The notes under the pieces are model-generated. The model searched no databases. It saw nothing but the letters and a program-made list of their open reading frames with translations, and was not told the origin of the DNA. From contig JAGWTC010000007.1 of the NCBI GenBank assembly GCA_028869135.1, positions 45,705-109,704 of the forward strand: 64,000 nt of DNA. Reading direction: 5' to 3'. Both the position numbers and the translations under genes were made by a program. Below, piece by piece: positions 29,325 through 37,610 of the stretch. Origin of the DNA: Rhodocyclaceae bacterium. Its GTDB lineage: Bacteria; Pseudomonadota; Gammaproteobacteria; Burkholderiales; Rhodocyclaceae. Numbering within the stretch: position 1 is the stretch's first letter; each line of letters opens with the position of its first letter.

Positions 29325-29338
29325 TTCACAAAAGTGAA
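29325..29338. promoter_or_regulatory. Palindromic operator TTCAC-N4-GTGAA upstream of the XRE regulator
   Basis: Perfect 5-bp arms lie 18 bp upstream of the chosen start. A partial copy (CTCAC-TTTT-GCG) follows at about 29348-29359. The same motif recurs upstream of the DUF2384 gene at the right end. Confidence 0.6.
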
Positions 29339-29607
29339 TATTTTGGCTCACTTTTGCGTAAATAAATGCTTGCCTAAGTGTAGCCTTAGAAATTACTCCT
29401 GCAAGCCTTACTCATGCAACGGTGGCCAGGAAATGGCCCGGAAAGACTTCTAGCGCGTACCCAATCCTGAACCCCAAAAAAGAAAAAGCCGACGCGCTTG
29501 GAGAGCGGCCGGCCTTTGCTTCGTCCGCAACCCTATGGCATTGCAGACCTTCAGAACTAGACAGCTGAAGTATGTCGTAGGCACGTGGGCGAAGTCAAGC
29601 CCCCCTT

Positions 29608-29677
29608 TTTCTCCAAATTTGTCGGTTGTCCAGGCTAGGGCCGGGCGGCGATCGCTGCTGGCCGATATTTGGAGAAA
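29608..29677. repeat. Long inverted repeat upstream of tnsA
   Basis: Perfect 11-bp arms TTTCTCCAAAT and ATTTGGAGAAA enclose a 48-nt GC-rich centre with further pairing (GTCGG / CCGAT, CCAG / CTGG). It could be a regulator-binding dyad or a structured leader controlling tnsABC. Confidence 0.65.
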
Positions 29678-29723
29678 TGTATGACAACGACTCACGCTTG
29701 GCTGGATTCGCGGAGGTGCCATC

Positions 29724-30650
29724 ATGGCTAGGGCTCCGCGTGTTACCGAGGCATATCTCAAGAAACTCATCAAGGGCGGTGCTGGCACGGGGCACGGTGA
29801 AGACTATCGGCCTTTCCTCGAGATACGGCGCTGGAATCCGTCGCCAGTATCGACACAGGTGGTCGGGGGTTCTACGGTCCCCCCATTTCGGCGTAGGGGG
29901 CACTTCTTCTCCTTTTCCGAATGGCGACTGGCATTGCTGTATGCCTGGGCCGGATGTTGGGTCCGGGAGCAATTGCCCATGTGGTCATGGGCGCATCCCC
30001 ATCCTTTGATTGGATATTCGACGGCGGCACAGGATTTGCCTTGGTCGGGCGGGTTATGGGGGCTGTGTCGTGACAGCAATATCAATCACGGCTATTTCCC
30101 GGGGACCCGCATCCCCTATGTCTGGACGATTGATTTGGCGCTCACCCTGCCCTGGATCGAAGATCCGGCGCAAGCGTGCACCTTTGTTTCGGTCAAGCCC
30201 CTCCAGTCCGAAGCCTATCTCTATATCGATCCGCTGGCGCGCGGCGCAGAAAAGCTGGAGGTGGAACGCCGCTACTGCGCACTCATGGGGATTCATTACT
30301 TCGTCGGCGATAGGTCACTGTATCCAGCGCAATTGCTGGATAACCTCGACTGGTTGCATAAAACGGCCGTGCTTCCAATTACACATCGACTGCGACACGT
30401 CCTGGATAGCTTCCTCGATCGCCATGCTGCCAATATGTCTCAAGAACCGCCCTTGGAGTGGCGCACTCTGCTTGAACGGGATTTCTCTTTATCTCGGCAT
30501 GGCGCTGACTATCTGATTCAGCACTGCCTCTGGAATCAGTTGATTGACGCCGATCTCAACAGGAGCATCGATCTGACTCAGCCTCTCGCACCTGGCGGGC
30601 TGGGCTTCCGGCGAGCTGTCCAAAGCTCTTTGCTGCGGGAGGCCATATGA
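29724..30650 (+). CDS. tnsA: TnsA endonuclease of the Tn7-like transposase
   Basis: Protein of 308 aa. The restriction-endonuclease-type active site is visible: E66 in SFSEWRLAL, D137 in VWTIDLAL and K158 in FVSVKPL, matching the E-D-K triad of Tn7 TnsA. TnsA cuts the 5' ends of the transposon so that, with TnsB, the element moves by cut and paste. A C-terminal DNA- and TnsC-binding half follows. GGAGGTG lies 6 bp before the ATG. The stop overlaps the tnsB start (ATGA). Intact. Confidence 0.93.
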   Translation: MARAPRVTEAYLKKLIKGGAGTGHGEDYRPFLEIRRWNPSPVSTQVVGGSTVPPFRRRGHFFSFSEWRLALLYAWAGCWVREQLPMWSWAHPHPLIGYSTAAQDLPWSGGLWGLCRDSNINHGYFPGTRIPYVWTIDLALTLPWIEDPAQACTFVSVKPLQSEAYLYIDPLARGAEKLEVERRYCALMGIHYFVGDRSLYPAQLLDNLDWLHKTAVLPITHRLRHVLDSFLDRHAANMSQEPPLEWRTLLERDFSLSRHGADYLIQHCLWNQLIDADLNRSIDLTQPLAPGGLGFRRAVQSSLLREAI

Positions 30651-33019
30651 CAACTTTTATCCCCGGGCAACTGCTGAATCCACTATGCGATGAGGCTTTG
30701 ATCAAAGAGCCTATGCGCGTGCTGTATCAGTCGTCGCAGCATATCTGGCTAATCCCGATCACGCGTAGACAGTCGAGCAACCGCTCTTTCTATGTCACCT
30801 ATCGTCTCTATCCGCGTGAGGAGCTTGAAGCGCAATGCAGTTTCCCCAACCCCATGATCACTACGGTAGCCGAAGGTATGCCCGAAGGCGATCGGGGGCT
30901 CAAGGATGAGGAGCTCATTCTGAAATATGGAGGCACGCTAGAGATGCCGCCTCCGGTATTGGCGTTGCGGAGAAAGCGCTGGGACATGATCCGGCCTTTG
31001 GTGGAGGATGAGAGTGCAGAGCTACTCTTCGACGCCGAAGTCTTCAGGGATCGTGTTCAGCGTCGGGCGCGCCAATTGGGCAAGACGCGCAAAGAGCAGA
31101 TGACTAAAGCCCGAGAACTGGAACAGTGGTTGTTTTGTTACTGGGCGGGCAACTTTAATCGCCGGGCCGTGACGCCGCTGTATGGTAATTGCGGTTTGTC
31201 AGGAAAAGAGCGTAAAGCCACAGGCCCCCTTGGCCGCCGCCCCGGTGGCGCGCAGCTGAAAGACCCGACGACATTGGGATTTGTGCTGACCGACCATGAC
31301 AAAGACGTCATCGATTACTGCTGGCGCCATTTTTATGTCCGCCATCGGACGATGATATCGGCATGCCGAATGATGTGGACCGAGTTTTACTCGACGCTGG
31401 TTCAGAAGCCGGATGGGACGTCTGAAAAGAAGTGGCTGCCCAAGCATCAGCGCCCGAGCTTCATGCAGTTCAGAACCTGGGGCGAAAAGCGTAATCCGAG
31501 AGCGGCCGGCTGGAAGCGGCACTTTCCCCAGACCACATTGGATCGAATTGATCGGGCGCTTAAGGCGTCTGCGAATGACGGTGTCGTCGCCGTTGGGCAG
31601 CGTGCTTCGATTGACAGTTCCCCGCCCGATCTCGAGTTTGTCTCGTTGCTGGATCGCCTGAAGCGAATTGGCGGCGCCAATCGCATTTTGACGGTCGACA
31701 TGAAATACGGCTACATCCCGGGTTTCTACTACGGTATCGACGCCCCCAGCGCAAAAACGGTCAATCTGGCCTTTCTGAGCGCGATGAGCGACAAGCGAGA
31801 GTTGCTGGAATTCCTCGGACTGGAAAAAGAAATTCCGGCCGAGGACTGGATTCCGATCATGTTCGCTGCAGCCAGAGCAGACAACACGGATCTCCGATGC
31901 GAGGCTGTCCACAGCGCGTTGGGTGAGATCGGTACGCATTGTGAACACACGCCGGTAGCGCGATCCGACATGAATTCCATGGCCGAAGCCGGCCACCATA
32001 CGTTTCATCGCATGATCGATCACAACATGGATGGCTCGACCTACGGTCAACGGACAGAGCGCGGCGAGCAAAGTGCGACCGAACGTGCCAGGCATACGAT
32101 TATCGAAGGCCTGCGTGAGTTCGTGCGTGCGCTTCACGCCTACAACACGATGCCATTGAACATCGAGCCGACATTGGAAATGCAACGCGCCGGCGTGGAA
32201 CTGACGCGCCTTGGTTTGACCCGATGGGCTATCGAGCGCGGCAAGGTCGCACGATCGCTGATGAGCATGGATGAGGCCCGCGCTGCTTTGCTGCCCAGAT
32301 GCAAAGGCACCTTCACCAAATCCGGCGTACGGCTCTTGCGGGACGACAAGGGGCCCGTAAAGCGAGTTTTTCTGCGGCGGCTACGTTATTTCAGTAACGA
32401 TGCAGCCATCGTTCCTCGCATCATTGAAGCCAAGCTTGAACGCAAAAAGCAGGATACTACCTATTTCGACGATGTGTTCCTCTATGACCCCAATTGCGTG
32501 AAACGTATTTGGTATCGCGACTTAGCGAATGGCCGACTGATCGAGCTGCAGCTCGTATCGGAAGACGAGGACCTACCCTATGAAGCCAGCCTGGCCGACA
32601 TCTTCGAATTGGAGGATGAGGATGCGCTCCGTCGTCCGTTAATGGAGGAGCAACGTCAGCAGATTCGGGGGAAGCTCGAAGAGGGGCAGGAAAGAACCAA
32701 GCAAGAGGCGAGGTCTGCCTATCAAGCCGCGTTGGATGAGCTCGACAAGCCGCCTTCCAAAGCAAGCCTCAAGGCTGATAAGGCAGCGAATCGAGAAGAC
32801 GAGGCCGCTCTACTCAGGGATGGGGCACCCATCCTATCGGAAGCGTTCTATGGTATGGAAGATGAGGTGGAAACAGTGGCCGCTGACGCAACTGACGAGT
32901 GTCCCCCAAACACTCAACAAACCCAGCAAGCAAAGCCGGTGTCATCGCCCCCTAGGCGGTCGATCTTCGGAGAAGTGGTGGCACATCGGAATCGGGAAGG
33001 AGAAACCAATGCAAAGTGA
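30647..33019 (+). CDS. tnsB: TnsB DDE transposase of the Tn7-like element
   Basis: Protein of 790 aa. The catalytic triad is D323 (ASIDSSPPD), D412 (ARADNTD) and E447 (NSMAEAGHH), with 35 residues between the second Asp and the Glu, as in retroviral-type integrases. An N-terminal DNA-binding region reads the TnsB repeats. The Mu-transposase-like beta barrel follows the core. The last 100 residues are Glu/Lys/Ala-rich and contain the segment that contacts TnsC. TnsB cuts and joins the 3' ends. It overlaps tnsA by 4 bp and tnsC by 11 bp. No frameshift or stop is seen. Confidence 0.93.
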   Translation: MTTFIPGQLLNPLCDEALIKEPMRVLYQSSQHIWLIPITRRQSSNRSFYVTYRLYPREELEAQCSFPNPMITTVAEGMPEGDRGLKDEELILKYGGTLEMPPPVLALRRKRWDMIRPLVEDESAELLFDAEVFRDRVQRRARQLGKTRKEQMTKARELEQWLFCYWAGNFNRRAVTPLYGNCGLSGKERKATGPLGRRPGGAQLKDPTTLGFVLTDHDKDVIDYCWRHFYVRHRTMISACRMMWTEFYSTLVQKPDGTSEKKWLPKHQRPSFMQFRTWGEKRNPRAAGWKRHFPQTTLDRIDRALKASANDGVVAVGQRASIDSSPPDLEFVSLLDRLKRIGGANRILTVDMKYGYIPGFYYGIDAPSAKTVNLAFLSAMSDKRELLEFLGLEKEIPAEDWIPIMFAAARADNTDLRCEAVHSALGEIGTHCEHTPVARSDMNSMAEAGHHTFHRMIDHNMDGSTYGQRTERGEQSATERARHTIIEGLREFVRALHAYNTMPLNIEPTLEMQRAGVELTRLGLTRWAIERGKVARSLMSMDEARAALLPRCKGTFTKSGVRLLRDDKGPVKRVFLRRLRYFSNDAAIVPRIIEAKLERKKQDTTYFDDVFLYDPNCVKRIWYRDLANGRLIELQLVSEDEDLPYEASLADIFELEDEDALRRPLMEEQRQQIRGKLEEGQERTKQEARSAYQAALDELDKPPSKASLKADKAANREDEAALLRDGAPILSEAFYGMEDEVETVAADATDECPPNTQQTQQAKPVSSPPRRSIFGEVVAHRNREGETNAK

Positions 33020-34478
33020 TCATTGGTTTCATGAGCCTAATCCCCTCATTGCGAATTTACCCGTCTTTGCGAGCATGGCGGATTTGGCTGCACGCTTGGC
33101 ATTTCACCCGACGGCTGGCTTGAATCTCGCCACTTTGACGGACTTTGAACGCATCGAGCTTTTGACGGGAGACAAGATGCCGCTGGAACCGACGGAGCAG
33201 TCGATTCGAGTCGCGGCCAAATGTCTTGGCATGCTGCGGGGAAGCTTGAAGGTGCGCAATCCGATCCGGGCCGAAAGCCGTCGTCGCTATTGGGATTTCA
33301 TTAAAACGGATCAGATCACGAAGGCGCCATTGATGCCGTCGCCCGTGAGCGGCGTCTCGGCGCTCATCATCAAGGGGCCGACGGGGACTGGCAAAACGGT
33401 CACCATCCAGCGGCTATGCAATCTCTTGCCGCAAGTCATTCACCACGGTCCTTGTCCAGAGGCGCAATGGCTGCAGATGTCGCAGTTAGTCTATTTGTAT
33501 ACCAATCTGCCTTCAGACGGTACCCGCGGCGGGTTTCTATTGCAAATTCTGCTGGACCTTGATCGCGCTTTAGGAACCGACTACGCGGGAACGCTTTTTC
33601 GTAAATTCAAAACGGTGGAGCGTCTTGCCATCGCGACGGTCGTCCGCCTCGTCGCCCACTACACCGGCATCATCTTTATCGACGAAGGGCAGTTGCGTAA
33701 CCTCATGAAATCGGATCAAGCCGAGCTCATGCAGCTGTTTCTACTGACGCTGATCAATACGGGTATTCCCGTCGTTTTGATGGGAAACGAGCTGGCGTTT
33801 GACTGGATCAATTACAGCCAGGATTTGAGCCGACTCAATACAGTGCCTGCGGAATATCACCATCCGATCGGCGCAATTGATTCGGAATATGCCGATGACG
33901 ATTGGAGCGCTTTTCGTAGAGGGGTATTCGGGTTTTACGTATTGACGGAGCCGGTTCGGGAGCCGGAACGCTGTTCGGACGTGCTACGTGAGTGCTGCGG
34001 TGGCGTTCAGAGAAGTGGTTTGGTCTTATGGAGCGAAAGTCAATTGGAGGCGATCTTTGCCGGCGCTAGTAGCATTGGCCCGGAAGACATTCTGAAGGTA
34101 TATGCGGGCGGCAGTTTCGAAAAGCTCAGGCCGCTGGCGGATGGTTTTGCCAAACGTGATCCAAAGCGCTTACTACTTTTCCCGGACGTGAACGCAGCGT
34201 TCTATGCGCGCGCTTGGGGGAAAGCGCTGGATGATGAGTCGGAGAGCTCTGGTGGCAACGCTGGAGGGGCCAAGCCTGAATCTAAGGCACGGACTGAGCA
34301 ATCTAAGTTCAAGGCAGAAAAAACGCGCGAGGCAAAGAAACAGGAGAAGCGCGAGGCGCTTGATAAAACCTTGTCGCCCGAAGATATTCGCAAGCGGGGA
34401 ACGCAGGATCTTCACGTTGCCGGTCTGGAAAAGCTACAGGAAGAGCTTGAGCGTGGGAGCGGTGACGGTAGTGAATAG
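33009..34478 (+). CDS. tnsC: TnsC AAA+ regulator of the Tn7-like transposase
   Basis: Protein of 489 aa with Walker A GPTGTGKT at 123-130 and Walker B IIFIDE at 221-226, followed by a QLRN sensor-like segment. The C-terminal 80 residues are strongly charged (Lys/Glu/Arg), a likely TnsA/TnsB contact tail. TnsC links the target selector to the transposase and gates transposition by ATP. I chose the ATG preceded by GGAGAAA, within the end of tnsB; a longer frame runs upstream inside tnsB. Ends 16 bp before the 3' end of the convergent cadR. Confidence 0.93.
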   Translation: MQSDHWFHEPNPLIANLPVFASMADLAARLAFHPTAGLNLATLTDFERIELLTGDKMPLEPTEQSIRVAAKCLGMLRGSLKVRNPIRAESRRRYWDFIKTDQITKAPLMPSPVSGVSALIIKGPTGTGKTVTIQRLCNLLPQVIHHGPCPEAQWLQMSQLVYLYTNLPSDGTRGGFLLQILLDLDRALGTDYAGTLFRKFKTVERLAIATVVRLVAHYTGIIFIDEGQLRNLMKSDQAELMQLFLLTLINTGIPVVLMGNELAFDWINYSQDLSRLNTVPAEYHHPIGAIDSEYADDDWSAFRRGVFGFYVLTEPVREPERCSDVLRECCGGVQRSGLVLWSESQLEAIFAGASSIGPEDILKVYAGGSFEKLRPLADGFAKRDPKRLLLFPDVNAAFYARAWGKALDDESESSGGNAGGAKPESKARTEQSKFKAEKTREAKKQEKREALDKTLSPEDIRKRGTQDLHVAGLEKLQEELERGSGDGSE

Positions 34479-34494
34479 TGAAGGCAAGCGTTTG

Positions 34495-34932
34495 CTACCC
34501 ACCGAATGCAGATGGATGGCAGACACAAGCCTCTTTGTGGGCAGCTGCAACCAGCTCATGCAAGATGCCGCATTCTCCGGCGGTGTGGTTGGCGCCGCAC
34601 CGCCCTTTGAGCGCTGATAACTGTTTTTCCAACGCTTTCATACTAGCCAGTCTTGCTTTGACCTTTGCGAGCTGAGCATCGATCAGTCGGTCGATGTCGC
34701 CGCAATCGGCTTCCGGGTGGGCAACAAAATCCAAAAGACGTTTTATCTCGGCGAGCGGAATATCGAGGGCTCTACAATGGCGGATGAAGGCCAGTCGCTC
34801 GACGTGCTGAGCGCTATATGCCCGATACCCATTCTCGCTACGTGCCGGCGCTGACAACAGTCCCTCTTTCTCGTAGTAGCGGATGGTTTCGACGTCTACG
34901 CCCGTTGCTTGTCCAAGTTCGCCGATTCGCAT
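34495..34932 (-). CDS. cadR: CadR/PbrR-like MerR-family Cd(II)/Pb(II)-responsive regulator
   Basis: Protein of 145 aa. The MerR helix-turn-helix (MRIGELGQATGVDVETIRYYEKEGLL) leads to a long dimerisation helix. Cysteines C77, C112 and C121 are at the spacing used for Cd/Pb sensing in CadR/PbrR, with an additional C-terminal CVCHPS. It is divergent from the metal-efflux operon. MerR regulators bind the stretched spacer of a divergent promoter and activate it when metal binds. Confidence 0.9.
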   Translation of the reverse strand: MRIGELGQATGVDVETIRYYEKEGLLSAPARSENGYRAYSAQHVERLAFIRHCRALDIPLAEIKRLLDFVAHPEADCGDIDRLIDAQLAKVKARLASMKALEKQLSALKGRCGANHTAGECGILHELVAAAHKEACVCHPSAFGG

Positions 34933-34950
34933 TTTATCCTCTCAAAGTGC

Positions 34951-34981
34951 TTGACCCTGTAGTGGCTCCAAGGTGTCAAAT
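34951..34981 (+). promoter_or_regulatory. MerR-type promoter of the metal-efflux operon
   Basis: TTGACC and TCAAAT are 19 bp apart, the elongated spacing used by MerR-family regulators. The spacer has an imperfect dyad (ACCCT...AAGGT). It lies between cadR and czcC. Confidence 0.8.
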
Positions 34982-35037
34982 CTGATTGTAGCCGGTCTTT
35001 TCCTTGGCTTGATCCATTTTCCACCTATGTCAGCACT

Positions 35038-36351
35038 ATGAAGACGACACGAATCTATCTATTGCTGCCGCTGCTTTTAGCGGTGTCGAGACCGCCTGCT
35101 TGGGCGCAGTCCTCGTCCAGCTACGAAGTCTCGCTGCCTACGATCTCCTACGCCTCCGAAAATGCATTTGCCGCCCGAACTCAAGAGGCGGCAGGCTTAT
35201 TGACGTTGGCTGAGGCTGTACGATTGGCGCTCTCGGCCAATCCTGAGCTGGCTGCGAATACACGGGAAGTTGAGGCTTGGGAAGGCACTGTGACTCAAGC
35301 GGGTGTCCTGCCGAATCCGCAGTTGAGCACTCAGATAGAAGATCGCCAGAAATCGACCCGTACGACGACGGTATTGGTGAGCCAGCCGCTTGAGCTGGGC
35401 GGCAAACGAGGTGCCAGGGTTGAAGTCGCAGAACGTGGACGGGCGATCGCTACAGCCGAACTCAACGCCAAAAAGGCCGAAATTCGTGCGAATGTAATCA
35501 CCGCATTTTTCGACGTGCTAACAGCACAAGAGCGCGTCAAGATCGCCCAATCGCTGCTTGAGTTGGCGCAGCGCTCAACTCAAGCAGCCTCCCGCAGAGT
35601 CATTGCAGGCAAGATTTCGCCGGTCGAGGAAACCAAGGCGCGTGTGGCTGAAGCGGCGGTTCGTGTCGATCTAGCCCAGGCCAATAGCGACTTGGTGAAT
35701 GCACGAAAGCGTTTGACCGCCAATTGGGGTAATCCGGCCCCGCGCTTTGAGCGTGCCGATGGGTTAGCAGAATCGCTGCCGCCACTGCCTGCAACGGAGA
35801 CATTGGACAAACGCTTCGCCACATCTCCTGGCATGCAAAAAGCCCAGCTTGAGCTGGATCGGCGCAAAGCTATTGTCGAATTGGAAAAGGCTCGTCGTGT
35901 CCCCGATGTGACGGTCAGTTTGGGAAACAAGCACGACGAAGAGTTGGGGCGAAATCAGGCTGTGCTTGGCGTCGCCATCCCGATTCCGATCTTTGATCGC
36001 AATCAAGGGAACTTGCTGGAATCCTTGCGTCGCCGCGACAAAGCGGAGGAAGAAGTCGCAACAACACAGGCGCGGCTATCTACCGAACTAGCCACCACTT
36101 ACGAACAGCTAAAAACCGCTCGACTGGAGGCTGAATCATTGCAGCGAGAAATTCTGCCGGGTGCGCAAAGTGCGTTTGATGCTGCAACGACAGGCTTCAC
36201 GGCTGGCAAATTCAGTTTTCTTGAAGTGCTGGACGCACAGCGCACGCTGTTCCAAGCCAAAACCCAGTATTTGCGAGCATTGGCCGCGGCGCACCGTGCT
36301 GCCGCCGATCTTGATCGTCTCCTCGGTACAACCGACGGATTTTCACGCTAG
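35038..36351 (+). CDS. czcC: CzcC-like outer-membrane factor of a heavy-metal RND efflux system
   Basis: TolC-family protein of 437 aa with a signal peptide (residues 1-23, ending AWA). Two repeated long-helix halves include LAEAVRLALSANPELAAN and SQPLELGGKRGARVEVAERG, with FSFLEVLDAQRTLFQAK near the end. It forms the outer-membrane channel for CzcA/CzcB. First gene of czcCBA-cadA, driven by the CadR-type promoter. The metal range is set by CzcA. Confidence 0.88.
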   Translation: MKTTRIYLLLPLLLAVSRPPAWAQSSSSYEVSLPTISYASENAFAARTQEAAGLLTLAEAVRLALSANPELAANTREVEAWEGTVTQAGVLPNPQLSTQIEDRQKSTRTTTVLVSQPLELGGKRGARVEVAERGRAIATAELNAKKAEIRANVITAFFDVLTAQERVKIAQSLLELAQRSTQAASRRVIAGKISPVEETKARVAEAAVRVDLAQANSDLVNARKRLTANWGNPAPRFERADGLAESLPPLPATETLDKRFATSPGMQKAQLELDRRKAIVELEKARRVPDVTVSLGNKHDEELGRNQAVLGVAIPIPIFDRNQGNLLESLRRRDKAEEEVATTQARLSTELATTYEQLKTARLEAESLQREILPGAQSAFDAATTGFTAGKFSFLEVLDAQRTLFQAKTQYLRALAAAHRAAADLDRLLGTTDGFSR

Positions 36352-36359
36352 GAATCGAC

Positions 36360-37595
36360 ATGAAGCACTTTCTCCAGAATCTTGAATCGCGCCTGGGACG
36401 TAAACAATTTCTCGGTATCGTCGGCGTACTGGCAGTGGGCATCGCTCTTGGTTTGCTAATCTTCGTCTCAGGAGCTAGAAACGTTGAGCCAACGGAGGAG
36501 CATGCTGAGCGTGCCGAAAGCCATAGCGAATCCAAAGAGGCGGAAGAGAAAAAGGAATCAGCTGAAGCCATCGAGATCAAGCTCTCCGATGCCCAAATCA
36601 AATCTGCGGGCATCTCGATTCAAAAGGCCGAGCCCGAGAAAATTCAAACCTTTCTGCAACTGCCTGGAGAGATTCGCTTCAACCAGGACCGGACCGCACA
36701 TATCGTCCCGCGCCTGGCCGGCGTGGTTGAACGCGTACCCGCCAACCTTGGCCAACTGGTCAAGAAAGGCGAGGTCCTGGCCGTCATTGCCAGCACCGAG
36801 CTTTCGGAGCGCCGCAGCGAGTTGCTGACCGCGCAAAAGCGTCGGGCAATGGCGCAAGTTGTCTACGAGCGGGAGAAGAAGCTCTGGCAAGAAAAAATCA
36901 GCGCCGAACAGGACTATCTGCAAGCGCAGCAGGCACTGCGTGAGACAGAGATCGCCGTCGCCAATGCCCAGGCCAAGCTGGTCGCCCTGGGGGCCGGGCT
37001 TGAGGGAAATGGCCCACTTAATCGCTACGAAATTCGTGCCCCCTTTGACGGCATGATTGTCGAAAAGCAAATCGCCCTTGGCGAGGCGGTCAAGGAAGAC
37101 GCCAATATCTTTGTGCTCTCCGATCTCACGACGGTCTGGGCGGAAATCATCGTCTCGGCCAGAGACCTCAATACGGTACGCATCGGCGAGCGTGTCCGCG
37201 TCAAGGCGGCATCGTTCGATTCCGAGGCCGAAGGTACCATTTCGTATGTCGGCTCATTGCTCGGTCAGGAAACTCGGACGGCGACTGCGCGCGTAACACT
37301 CGCCAATCCGAAGACGGCATGGCGACCGGGTATGTTCGTCAACGTTGAAGTGGCCGTTGGGCAATCCGATGCCGCTGTGTCAGTGCTGAACGACGCTATC
37401 CAGACCTTGAACGAGAAGCCTGCAGTGTTCGTGCGTACCGATGATGGTTTCAAGGCGCAACCAGTGACACTCGGGCGCACAGACGACAAACGCACGGAAA
37501 TCCTGCAGGGTCTCAAGGCCGGCACACCTTATGTAGCGGCGAACAGTTATATCCTTAAAGCGGAGCTCGGCAAGTCGAGCTCCGATGACGATTGA
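36360..37595 (+). CDS. czcB: CzcB-like periplasmic adaptor
   Basis: Membrane-fusion protein of 411 aa. An N-terminal anchor (about residues 18-40) is followed by a His/Glu-rich linker (residues 45-70, possible metal binding). The lipoyl halves (GVVERVPANLGQLVKKGEVLAVI and the later YEIRAPFDGMIVEKQIALGE) surround a coiled-coil hairpin. It bridges CzcA and CzcC. Eight bp after czcC. Confidence 0.9.
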   Translation: MKHFLQNLESRLGRKQFLGIVGVLAVGIALGLLIFVSGARNVEPTEEHAERAESHSESKEAEEKKESAEAIEIKLSDAQIKSAGISIQKAEPEKIQTFLQLPGEIRFNQDRTAHIVPRLAGVVERVPANLGQLVKKGEVLAVIASTELSERRSELLTAQKRRAMAQVVYEREKKLWQEKISAEQDYLQAQQALRETEIAVANAQAKLVALGAGLEGNGPLNRYEIRAPFDGMIVEKQIALGEAVKEDANIFVLSDLTTVWAEIIVSARDLNTVRIGERVRVKAASFDSEAEGTISYVGSLLGQETRTATARVTLANPKTAWRPGMFVNVEVAVGQSDAAVSVLNDAIQTLNEKPAVFVRTDDGFKAQPVTLGRTDDKRTEILQGLKAGTPYVAANSYILKAELGKSSSDDD

Positions 37596-37610
37596 GGCGG
37601 AGCCGACACC

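Larger units (their letters stand above)
29307..29723. other. Non-coding spacer upstream of tnsABC
   Basis: About 420 bp between the XRE regulator and tnsA. It holds the regulator operator, a GC-rich dyad near 29484-29515 and a long inverted repeat at 29608-29677. The promoter of tnsABC should be here; no convincing gene is visible. Confidence 0.6.

Noticed and set aside
29450..29972. Minus-strand frames in the tnsA upstream region
   Set aside because: They cross the inverted repeat and the tnsA start, and show no family features or ribosome-binding site.
27056..34478. CRISPR-associated transposon (CAST)
   Set aside because: TniQ with TnsABC is present, but there are no cas genes, CRISPR repeats or guide-like sequences in the element.
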